DNA of 6,676 bases from Acidimicrobium sp. BACL17 MAG-120823-bin42. GTDB lineage: Bacteria > Actinomycetota > Acidimicrobiia > Acidimicrobiales > Ilumatobacteraceae. The stretch's first letter is position 1. Each line of letters starts with the position of its first letter. The position numbers were made by a program, and so were the translations under genes. The notes under the pieces are model-generated. The model saw nothing but the letters and a program-made list of their open reading frames with translations. It did no database searches and was not told where the DNA came from. The stretch spans positions 1-6,676 of the forward strand of contig LIAZ01000070.1 of assembly GCA_001438985.1 (NCBI GenBank). The letters run 5' to 3'. Positions 1-6,316 of this stretch are shown here, piece by piece.

Positions 1-304
1 CAATTTGTTCGGGCGAAAGAAAGAACTGGTCATCGTCAATTGCAGGAATCTTTGAAGGAGTGTTGTTTACTGAAATCAAACGAGCAGACGCTTGGTTGTA
101 TGCCCACTCACGCACCCAACGTTCGTTGAGTTGTGTTGCGTGTGCGAGTTGGGAAGTGGTCATGGGTGTCTTGGACTGTGCGAGAGCGGAATACAGTCCA
201 AGTTGGTCACCCAAATGCACCATTCCTGAGGTAACGGCACCTTCAAGTTTGGTGAACAGAAGAAATGAAAACATTTTGAGTTTGTCGGGATCAATGGCGC
301 TCAT
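1..304 (-). CDS. SAM-dependent methyltransferase-like protein, N-terminal part (runs off left edge)
   Basis: An open minus-strand frame of 101 codons begins with ATG at 304-302 (MSAIDPDKLKMFSFLLFT...) and continues without a stop past base 1, so the C-terminal part is missing. Visible features are FLLFTKLEGAVTSGMVHLGD (residues 14-33), followed by LGLYSALAQSKTPMTTSQLA and LNERWVREWAYNQASARLI (residues 59-77). This pattern is familiar from the N-terminal winged-helix dimerisation region of class I methyltransferases of the mycobacterial Rv2258c type, where a 'G-RLGLY-AL-GP-T--ELA--T---ERYVREWL' stretch precedes the SAM-binding Rossmann domain. The SAM-binding glycine motif would lie outside the window, so catalytic competence and substrate cannot be judged. 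No clear Shine-Dalgarno precedes the ATG. The gene is divergent from the SIMPL gene and is not part of the purine operon. Reality of the gene is fairly sure; the family call is by pattern recall. Confidence 0.7.
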   Translation of the reverse strand, partial: MSAIDPDKLKMFSFLLFTKLEGAVTSGMVHLGDQLGLYSALAQSKTPMTTSQLAHATQLNERWVREWAYNQASARLISVNNTPSKIPAIDDDQFFLSPEQI

Positions 305-369
305 ATGGTTACGAACCTAGTACTTCTGTATGCCCACAATTTCAGGCTCATGTCGGGCAAAATAGATAT
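305..369. promoter_or_regulatory. Divergent intergenic spacer, presumed promoters for both flanking genes
   Basis: This 65-base gap separates the ATG of the methyltransferase-like gene (minus) from the ATG of the SIMPL gene (plus). Both genes face away from it, so each must be transcribed from here or from inside the other gene's start. It is more A/T-rich than the surrounding coding DNA. I could not find a convincing -35/-10 pair on either strand, and neither start has a strong ribosome-binding site. Promoter function is inferred from geometry only. Confidence 0.4.
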
Positions 370-1128
370 ATGACGTTGAAAAAGTTTGCCGGTGTAGTCG
401 CCATCGTTGTTATTGCATTACTTGTACTTCGAAGCTGTGGAGATGTTGGCGGAATGGGTCGTGACCACGATGGTCACCACGATGACTCCCAGTCGACACA
501 GGGTGTAACCGTGCAGGCGACAGGAACGATCAAGGTGGTGCCCGATGGTGTCAGTTTTAACTTTGCGGTGTCGGTATTGGCGCAGAGTTCGGAAACCGCA
601 TTGGCAGACGCCAGTGCGACGGCCGAACTGGTGCAGGTGGCACTGAAGGATGCAGGGGTAGAGGCCGCAGATATTGCCACTCAGAACATCAGCGTGTATC
701 CCGAGTACATGGCAAGTGGATCAGGTGCACAGACTCTTTCTGGCTATCGCGCCCAACAGGTGTTTGCAGTAACGCTGCGAGATGCCGAGAATGCAGGAGA
801 GGTTGTTGACTCGGTTGTTGCAATCGGGGGAAATTTGCTGCAGGTGTATGGCGTAACGCCAACGTTGCTTGATACCGACGAAGCAGTAGCTCAGGCTCGT
901 GAAGCAGCAATGAAGAGCGCGAAGGAAAAGGCAAAGGATTATGCAGACTTGGTAGATAGTGAACTTGATTCAGTTGTTTATGTGACCGAGATTTCGTCAC
1001 CTGTTTCTCCAGAGTGGCTACGTGCTGGTGTTGCTGATAGCGCTGAAATGTCATCTACCAAAACGGTGGTCAATCTAGGGACTCAGGAAGTTTCGGTGAC
1101 TGTTGAAGTTCGCTGGAGCCTTGACTAG
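370..1128 (+). CDS. SIMPL (DUF541) domain protein, exported or membrane-anchored
   Basis: This 252-residue protein starts at ATG 370; that start gives a good export signal, with Lys4-Lys5 followed by a hydrophobic run (about residues 6-20) ending LLVLRSCGD. Cys23 could be a lipidation site, but Arg at -2 makes the lipobox non-standard, so an uncleaved membrane anchor is equally possible. A short His/Asp-rich linker follows (residues 31-39, RDHDGHHDD). Residues 46-252 match the SIMPL/YggE-type fold: VTVQATGTIKVVPDGVSFNF at the start, a helix ending VALKDAGVEAADIATQNISV, then LSGYRAQQVFAVTLRD, and an Ala/Lys-rich helix EAVAQAREAAMKSAKEKAKD. It ends with a beta strand VSVTVEVRWSLD. Family members (Brucella BP26/Omp28, E. 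coli YggE) are periplasmic or surface proteins that form ring oligomers; their biochemical role is unsettled. It is monocistronic here and its stop codon directly abuts that of the convergent neighbour. Family call is confident; function is not. Confidence 0.88.
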   Translation: MTLKKFAGVVAIVVIALLVLRSCGDVGGMGRDHDGHHDDSQSTQGVTVQATGTIKVVPDGVSFNFAVSVLAQSSETALADASATAELVQVALKDAGVEAADIATQNISVYPEYMASGSGAQTLSGYRAQQVFAVTLRDAENAGEVVDSVVAIGGNLLQVYGVTPTLLDTDEAVAQAREAAMKSAKEKAKDYADLVDSELDSVVYVTEISSPVSPEWLRAGVADSAEMSSTKTVVNLGTQEVSVTVEVRWSLD

Positions 1129-1965
1129 CTAACTGCGAAGCGGCAGACGCATCACGGTGTGCGCAATGCCATTTAATGGAGTTTCGCGAATGGGTAGCCA
1201 GCCCTTCTTCGCGTACCACTCTTGCTGGTCTGAGGTGTAGAGAAACAGTTCGCTATGCCCGAGTTGGATGGCGCGTTGTACAACGTGTTGAACAAGTGTG
1301 GAGCCAACGCCGTTGTGTCGCGTGGAGGGCAAAGTAAGCACTGCTGCTAGCCACGGGCCGGGTTCGTTCGACTCGGGTAGTTCGTCGTCGTCAACAAGTG
1401 TTGCCATGCCGAGCAGTTCATCGTTGATATTCATTGCAATGTATGTTTCGGCAAAGTGTTCTGCATATTGCCCCGTGAGACCGTAAAGATCGAAATACGT
1501 CTGCACCGTGTCGTTGGGGAAGTATTTCTTCCATTCTGTTACCGATAGCTCGGCTGCACGTTGCCAGTGGTGCGGTGCATGAGCAATGTTGACAACGCTG
1601 AAAGTGCTTAATTGCGGTGGTGCAGAGAACTGGCCGTTTGGTCCGCATGGAAAGTCGATGACATCGATAACTGCATCAAGGTTGATTGCACCATAGATAT
1701 GGGGAAACATCGGTTCGTGGGGAAGTGTTGGTGAACCATCAAGGTGAGCGGGCGGTTCAAATTTAAGTTGGCTTGTGAGTTTTGATGGGTCAATGTTGAG
1801 CAACACCATGTTGTTTGCGCGGCGGAAGTACTTATTGGCCACATCAACTATTTGATGCTCGGTAGAGCAGTGCGCAAAGCCTTCGGTGGCAACCGATGGT
1901 GCAACACGTTGTCCGAGTGTTTGCGCCTCGACCCAAGCCTCACGCGACAACAAATGCAAAATCAC
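1129..1965 (-). CDS. DUF952 domain fused to a GNAT N-acetyltransferase
   Basis: This 278-residue protein starts at GTG 1965-1963. The frame is closed upstream by the guaB stop at 1986-1984, and the DUF952 domain begins right at this residue, which supports the start; no Shine-Dalgarno is visible. Residues 1 to about 105 are DUF952-like: MILHLLSREAW, TEGFAHCS (27-34), VLLNID (54-59) and FPHIYGAINLDAV (87-99). As I recall, DUF952 belongs to the ADP-ribosyltransferase-like fold group, but its activity is unknown. Residues about 120-278 are a GNAT domain: PWLAAVLTLP (204-213) as the acetyl-CoA-side strand, RHNGVGS (216-222) as the pyrophosphate-binding R-x-x-G-x-G loop of motif A, and LFLYTSDQQEWYAKKGW (240-256) as motif B with the Tyr usually acting in GNAT catalysis. 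It is the last gene of the purine operon, 18 bases after guaB. Acetyl-CoA-dependent acetylation of a small molecule or protein is likely; the substrate is unknown. Confidence 0.85.
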   Translation of the reverse strand: MILHLLSREAWVEAQTLGQRVAPSVATEGFAHCSTEHQIVDVANKYFRRANNMVLLNIDPSKLTSQLKFEPPAHLDGSPTLPHEPMFPHIYGAINLDAVIDVIDFPCGPNGQFSAPPQLSTFSVVNIAHAPHHWQRAAELSVTEWKKYFPNDTVQTYFDLYGLTGQYAEHFAETYIAMNINDELLGMATLVDDDELPESNEPGPWLAAVLTLPSTRHNGVGSTLVQHVVQRAIQLGHSELFLYTSDQQEWYAKKGWLPIRETPLNGIAHTVMRLPLRS

Positions 1966-1983
1966 GTGTTTAGCGTAGTTTGC

Positions 1984-3471
1984 CTAGCTGCTGTGGTAGT
2001 TCGGGGCCTCGTGCGTGATCGTCACGTCGTGCGGGTGGCTCTCTTCGCGACCCGCGGTGGTCACACGCATAAACCGTGCACGTGCGTGCAAGTCGGCCAA
2101 ATTCGCGGCGCCCGCATATCCCATTCCCGATCGCAAACCACCAACAAGTTGATAAATCACATCAGTGATTGATCCTGCGTACGCAACGCGGCCTTCGATG
2201 CCTTCGGGAACCAGTTTGTTGCGCTTGGCGCCATCGCCTTGTGCAGATCCATAGCGATCGGCACCAAGACCTTGCATTGCTCCAAGTGAACCCATGCCGC
2301 GGTAGCTCTTGTAGCGACGTCCTTCAAACAATTCAACTTCACCAGGTGCTTCATCGGTGCCCGCTAACAAACTTCCCAGCATGACCACGGTTGCACCAGC
2401 GGCGAATGCTTTCACCAGGTCTCCCGAGTATGTGACGCCGCCATCAGCGATGAGCGGAATGCCATGATGCTTGGCACGTTGTGCCGTGTGCCAAATTGCG
2501 GAGAGTTGTGGCATGCCTGCGCCGGCAACAACACGTGTAGTGCAGATTGAACCAGCGCCAACACCCACTTTGACCGCGTCAACACCTGCACTGTGCAACG
2601 CATCAACACCTTCTTCGGTAACTACGTTGCCGGCAACAACTGCCAGCTCTGGCCATGCAGATTTAATGCGTTGCACCGCCTTCATCACGCCTGCAGAGTG
2701 GCCGTGAGCGGTGTCGACAACCACGGCATCAACTCCTGCGGCAACGAGTGCGCTCACGCGTTCTTCTAAGTCGTCGCCAACTCCCACTGCTGCACCTGCG
2801 CGCAACCTGCCTCCAGAGTCGCGTGTTGCGTTAGGAAACTCCTGTCGTTTCATGATGTCTTTCACCGTGATGAGTCCGCGCAGTTTGCCTGCGCTGTCGA
2901 CGAGCGGAAGTTTCTCAATGCGATGTTCTTGCAAGATTGCCCGTGCGTCATCAAGTGATGTGCCTTCAGTGGCTGTAACCAAGCCGGTGCTGGTCATAAA
3001 TTCGGTGACGGGGCGCGAGTAGTCGGACTGTTTGCAGAATCGAATATCGCGGTTGGTCAAAATGCCAACAAGCGTTCCGTTGCTATCGGTAATCGGTACA
3101 CCCGAGAAGTGGTAGCGGTTCATGAGTTGTTCGGCATCGGCAAGTGTTGCCGTGGGCGAGAGGGTGACAGGGTCGGTAATCATTCCCGATTGCGAACGTT
3201 TTACACGCCGTACTTCGTTCGCCTGATCTTCAATTGTGAGGTTGCGATGAATAACGCCAAGGCCACCATTGCGGGCAATTGCAATAGCCAAGCGTGCCTC
3301 GGTCACTTTGTCCATTGCGGCCGATACCAATGGCACCGTGAGTTGAATATCGCGGGCAAAGGTGGTGGTGGTATTCACCATGTCGGGAAGAACGTCGCTA
3401 TAGCCGGGGACGACAACGACATCGTCAAATGTCAGGCCTTCAAAACGGTTGAAGAATTCATTGTTGCTCAT
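1984..3471 (-). CDS. guaB: Inosine-5'-monophosphate dehydrogenase
   Basis: GuaB oxidises IMP to XMP with NAD+, the committed step to guanine nucleotides, in the cytoplasm. The 495-residue length is normal for bacterial enzymes. The protein opens with FEGLTFDDVVVVPGYSDVLP, typical for the family. Two CBS domains are inserted at about 97-145 (MITDPVTLSPTATLADAEQL onward) and 158-208 (ending LRGLITVKDIMKRQ); in the family they bind adenine and guanine nucleotides and tune activity. The catalytic loop GVGAGSICTTR (303-313) carries the nucleophile Cys310. IADGGV (341-346) and MLGSLLAGTDEAPG (364-377) form the IMP phosphate region, and RRYKSYRGMGSLGAM (385-399) follows. ADRYG (404-408) supplies the flap Arg-Tyr dyad, and VPEGIEGRV is intact. 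The C-terminal ESHPHDVTITHEAPNYHSS is also family-typical. The ATG overlaps the purN stop (ATGA) and has a good Shine-Dalgarno AAGGAG 8 bases upstream. No defect is seen, so it is expected to be active. Confidence 0.98.
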   Translation of the reverse strand: MSNNEFFNRFEGLTFDDVVVVPGYSDVLPDMVNTTTTFARDIQLTVPLVSAAMDKVTEARLAIAIARNGGLGVIHRNLTIEDQANEVRRVKRSQSGMITDPVTLSPTATLADAEQLMNRYHFSGVPITDSNGTLVGILTNRDIRFCKQSDYSRPVTEFMTSTGLVTATEGTSLDDARAILQEHRIEKLPLVDSAGKLRGLITVKDIMKRQEFPNATRDSGGRLRAGAAVGVGDDLEERVSALVAAGVDAVVVDTAHGHSAGVMKAVQRIKSAWPELAVVAGNVVTEEGVDALHSAGVDAVKVGVGAGSICTTRVVAGAGMPQLSAIWHTAQRAKHHGIPLIADGGVTYSGDLVKAFAAGATVVMLGSLLAGTDEAPGEVELFEGRRYKSYRGMGSLGAMQGLGADRYGSAQGDGAKRNKLVPEGIEGRVAYAGSITDVIYQLVGGLRSGMGYAGAANLADLHARARFMRVTTAGREESHPHDVTITHEAPNYHSS

Positions 3472-4052
3472 GAGGTGTGCTCCTTGGTCAGTTGGGTAAG
3501 TGCGGTAATCAGAAGTTGATGCTCGGTTGCATGCATGCGTTGTTGTAGGTCGGCGAGCGAGTCGGAAGGGTAGATGGGAACAATTGCGCTCGTGATCACT
3601 GGTCCGTTGTCGATGCCTTCATCGGGCACAAAGTGCACCATGACGCCAGTATGTGTGCGCTTGCCCGCAGCAAATTCGTCGAAGGCGCGAGCAATGGCAT
3701 TGGTTCCCGGAAGCTCGCCAGGCAGCGCGGGGTGAATGTTGATTACGCGTTGTGGAAAGTGTGCAAGAAAATCCATAGTGAGTAACCGCATGAACCCTGC
3801 GAGTATCACGATGTCGGGTTGAAACTCACCGACCACGGTTGCCAACTTGGTATTGAAACTTGCTCGATTACTGCGTGAGCCAATGACCACCCGTGAATCA
3901 ATATTGTGCTGTGCAGCGCGGTGCAATGCGAAAGCACTGTCGTTGTCAGAAACAACTGCAACAATGTGTGCGTTCAACGAGCCAGATTGGCACGCGTCAA
4001 TAACTGCTTGCAGGTTGGAACCATTGCCCGATGCCAACACCACAAGTCGCAT
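3468..4052 (-). CDS. purN: Phosphoribosylglycinamide formyltransferase (10-formyl-THF dependent)
   Basis: PurN transfers the formyl group of 10-formyltetrahydrofolate to GAR, giving FGAR, the third step of purine synthesis. The start chosen is ATG 4052-4050, giving 194 residues beginning MRLVVLASGNGSNLQAV. This places the family's phosphate-binding G-N-G-S-N loop (9-13) directly at the N terminus as usual. It also sits 2 bases after the purDM stop, with a weak GAAG at 4061-4058. An in-frame ATG 54 bases upstream would add a tail unlike the family. Folate-pocket and catalytic residues are visible: AGFMRLL (85-91), NIHP (105-108, catalytic Asn105 and His107), HPALPGELPG, HTGVMVHFVPDEGIDNGPVI (134-153) with Asp148 in the position of the catalytic Asp of E. 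coli PurN. The gene overlaps guaB by four bases. Intact and expected to be active on the product of the preceding PurD domain. Confidence 0.96.
   Translation of the reverse strand: MRLVVLASGNGSNLQAVIDACQSGSLNAHIVAVVSDNDSAFALHRAAQHNIDSRVVIGSRSNRASFNTKLATVVGEFQPDIVILAGFMRLLTMDFLAHFPQRVINIHPALPGELPGTNAIARAFDEFAAGKRTHTGVMVHFVPDEGIDNGPVITSAIVPIYPSDSLADLQQRMHATEHQLLITALTQLTKEHTS
3480..3485 (-). promoter_or_regulatory. Shine-Dalgarno site of guaB
   Basis: On the minus strand this reads AAGGAG, with an 8-base spacer to the guaB ATG at 3471-3469. It lies inside the last codons of purN and is the clearest ribosome-binding site in the window. Together with the ATGA overlap it supports both this guaB start and efficient independent initiation in addition to coupling with purN. 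Confidence 0.8.
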
Positions 4053-4054
4053 CG

Positions 4055-6316
4055 TCACTTCAACTGCACCTTGTTGTGATCGCGGGTGAGTTCTCCGATG
4101 ATCCATGTTTCTTCATTAATTGAGTGTTGAACGGCAGTCACATGTTCGGGAGCAACGATCACCACCATGCCAACACCCATATTCAGTGTGCGATACAGCT
4201 CGTCAGTGTCGAGTGTGCTCAGTTCGCTGACCAATTGAAACAGTGGCGGCATCGGCCACGAACCAAGGTTGATGATTGCTCCGATGCCTTCGGGCAAAAC
4301 ACGCGGCATGTTTTCGGGCAACCCGCCACCCGTGATGTGTACCAGTGCCTTGACGTGCTCGGTGTTTAGTGCATCTTTGAGCACAGGCAGATAATTGCGG
4401 TGCGGCTCAAGTAAGGCTTCCACGAGTGGGCGGTCGAGTGGAACGGGCTGTGACTCCATGGGAATCCAGGCGAAGAGTTTGCGTAAGTACGAGTACCCAT
4501 TGGTGTGTGGGCCATTTGATGCAACGCCAATCAGCACATCGCCAGCGGCGATGGTGGGGAGGGGCAATAGTTGCTCGCGTTCGGCTACTCCAACCAGGGT
4601 TCCTGCAATATCAAAAGCGCCATCGACATATACGCCTGGCATTTCGGCAGTTTCGCCACCAAGCAATACGCAGCCAGCGGCTGCACATGCATCGGCCATT
4701 CCACCAACAACTTCTGCAACGTTGTCGGCATTGAGATGAGAAGAAGCGAGGTAGTCCAAAAAGAACAGTGGGTACGCGCGTTGAACCAACACATCATTTA
4801 CGCAATGGTTCACGATGTCGTGACCAGTGCCGCGAATACGGCCGGTTCGTGCAGCGAGTTCAACTTTGGTTCCCACGCCGTCGGTCGACCCAACGAGTAC
4901 AGGATGGTCGAACTCTTTAAGAAACGACACATCGAGTGCGCCGCCAAATGCACCAACACCACGTAACACATGTGAGGTTGCCGTTTTTGCCACGCTTGCC
5001 TTTATCAAATCAACAGCACGGGTGCCTTCGTCGATATTGACGCCAGTAGATGCATACGATGTGATCGTTGCTCCGGGTGCGCGCCACGCAATGTCTCTGC
5101 GCAACTGCACGCCGTCAAATGAAATACGCGAAGCAGTGGCATATGCATGCGTTCGTGCTTCGTCGAGCGTTTGGCCGACGCCAACGCAGGTGAGCACGCG
5201 TCCACCAGCGGTAACAAGTTGTCCGTTAACGACTTCGGTGCCGCCATGGAATACCGAACTCATGGGGTTAGTCGTTGGCAAATTGGTGATGATGTCGCCT
5301 GTGCGAGGCGGATGTGGATAGTTGTGCGCTGCAAGTACTACGGCAAGTGCGCTTCCATCGCGGATCACGAGATGATTCGAAGTAAGCGAGCCATTGGTGC
5401 ATGCGAGCAACAGTTCAACAATGTCGGAGTCGAGTAACGAAAGAAGCACTTGTGCTTCGGGATCACCGAATCGACAGTTGTATTCCAACAGCCGTGGTCC
5501 ATCCTTGGTCAACATGATTCCTGCAAACAGCGCACCAATGAATGGTGTTCCCGCCGAAGCAAAATGGTTGATGACGGGAGTGATGAACATGGCGTGAAGT
5601 TCATCGGCTGAAAACACTACGGGTGCCGGCGCGTATGCGCCCATGCCACCGGTGTTCAACCCCGTATCGCCTTCGCCAATGCGCTTGTGGTCTTGGGCGA
5701 GTGGAAACGCAACACTCGTGCTGCCATCGCTTAATGCAATCAGTGAACACTCAGTGCCAAAAAGGCGTTCTTCGAGCACGACATCACCTAGTGCGATTGC
5801 CTCGCGGATGGCGGTGGTGGTTTCATTGGCCGAGTTGGGAACAACGACACCTTTTCCGCCAGCCAAACCAGACTGCTTCACCACAATGTCTGCGCCAAAC
5901 TGTTCGTACCATGCAAGGGCGCTCGTTTCGTCACCTTGTTTAAACGTTGCGCAATGTGGCCCGGGAAGATTCAGTAACTGAGCAACTTCGCGGGCATACG
6001 ACTTGTCTGACTCAAGGCGAGCGAGTGCTTGAGTAGGGCCAAATGCGGCAATCCCGGCTGTGTGCAGGGCATCGACTAGTCCTGCGGCGAGAGGGTCTTC
6101 AGGGCCAATCACCACGAGAGAGACGCGGTTGGTGTTGCACAGCGCAATGATGCCGTTGATGTCGGTGGCAACAACATTGTGTCGAGTGCCTGGTGTGCCC
6201 GCGTTACCTGGCGTGACGTGCAGATTTGCGCATCGTGGCGACTCGCTGATCTTTGTAGCGAGAGCGTGTTCGCGCGCTCCGCTGCCAACCACCAAGATGT
6301 TTAACGCCTTGCTCAT
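4055..6316 (-). CDS. purD-purM: Bifunctional PurD-PurM fusion: GAR synthetase and AIR synthetase
   Basis: One uninterrupted 753-codon frame encodes two complete purine enzymes. Residues 1 to about 415 are PurD (phosphoribosylamine + glycine + ATP to GAR): GSGAREHAL (11-19), GPEDPL (71-76), ATP-grasp loop VVKQSGLAGGKGVVV (145-159), DHKRIGEGDTGLNTGGMGAY (209-228) and LLEYNCRFGDPEAQ (276-289). Residues from about 419 to 753 are PurM (FGAM + ATP to AIR): YASTGVNIDEG (421-431), GSTDGVGTK (476-484), CVNDVLVQ (505-512), LLGGETAEMPGVY (551-563), NGPHTNGYSYLRKL (601-614), HITGGGLPENMPRVLP (660-675) and LYRTLNMGVGM (707-717). PurD's usual C-terminal 'RRDI-WRA' (406-413) is followed within about six residues by the PurM N terminus, so there is almost no linker. 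No ATG or GTG occurs between residues 415 and 441, and the first Met in the PurM half is residue 540, so a separately initiated full PurM is unlikely. The ATG overlaps the purF stop (ATGA). Fusion with this order is known in eukaryotes (yeast ADE5,7; animal GART). Confidence 0.96.
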   Translation of the reverse strand: MSKALNILVVGSGAREHALATKISESPRCANLHVTPGNAGTPGTRHNVVATDINGIIALCNTNRVSLVVIGPEDPLAAGLVDALHTAGIAAFGPTQALARLESDKSYAREVAQLLNLPGPHCATFKQGDETSALAWYEQFGADIVVKQSGLAGGKGVVVPNSANETTTAIREAIALGDVVLEERLFGTECSLIALSDGSTSVAFPLAQDHKRIGEGDTGLNTGGMGAYAPAPVVFSADELHAMFITPVINHFASAGTPFIGALFAGIMLTKDGPRLLEYNCRFGDPEAQVLLSLLDSDIVELLLACTNGSLTSNHLVIRDGSALAVVLAAHNYPHPPRTGDIITNLPTTNPMSSVFHGGTEVVNGQLVTAGGRVLTCVGVGQTLDEARTHAYATASRISFDGVQLRRDIAWRAPGATITSYASTGVNIDEGTRAVDLIKASVAKTATSHVLRGVGAFGGALDVSFLKEFDHPVLVGSTDGVGTKVELAARTGRIRGTGHDIVNHCVNDVLVQRAYPLFFLDYLASSHLNADNVAEVVGGMADACAAAGCVLLGGETAEMPGVYVDGAFDIAGTLVGVAEREQLLPLPTIAAGDVLIGVASNGPHTNGYSYLRKLFAWIPMESQPVPLDRPLVEALLEPHRNYLPVLKDALNTEHVKALVHITGGGLPENMPRVLPEGIGAIINLGSWPMPPLFQLVSELSTLDTDELYRTLNMGVGMVVIVAPEHVTAVQHSINEETWIIGELTRDHNKVQLK

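Noticed and set aside
60..320. A plus-strand open frame of 86 codons.
   Set aside because: It lies antisense to the methyltransferase-like gene, which has recognisable family motifs; the plus-strand translation has none.
363..368. TAGATA as a -10 box for the SIMPL gene.
   Set aside because: It ends one base before the ATG, so transcription would start inside the coding region; no -35 partner was found.
1126..1147. Intrinsic terminator at the convergent gene ends.
   Set aside because: Only a 4-bp stem (CTGC/GCAG) and the short TAGCTA palindrome are present, and no U-tract follows on either strand.
1963..1986. Readthrough of the guaB TAG to make a GuaB-DUF952-GNAT fusion; the downstream gene is in the same frame, 7 codons beyond.
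   Set aside because: Being in frame has a one-in-three chance, the downstream gene has its own GTG, and no readthrough context is evident.
4053..4106. An upstream in-frame ATG at 4106 giving PurN an 18-residue N-terminal extension.
   Set aside because: The extension (MDHRRTHPRSQQGAVEVT) is unlike PurN N termini and lies wholly inside purDM; the start at 4052 fits the family and the spacing.
4050..4112. A programmed frameshift that would extend PurD-PurM into PurN and make a GART-like trifunctional protein.
   Set aside because: The two frames do overlap openly for about 55 bases before the purDM stop, but I see no slippery heptamer, and purN has its own well-placed ATG 2 bases after the stop.
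1984..6316. Several long plus-strand open frames opposite the purine genes, for example 4827-5321 and 3109-3519.
   Set aside because: They are antisense shadows of well-identified enzymes, with low-complexity Ser/Thr/Pro/Ala or Cys/His-rich translations and no family motifs.
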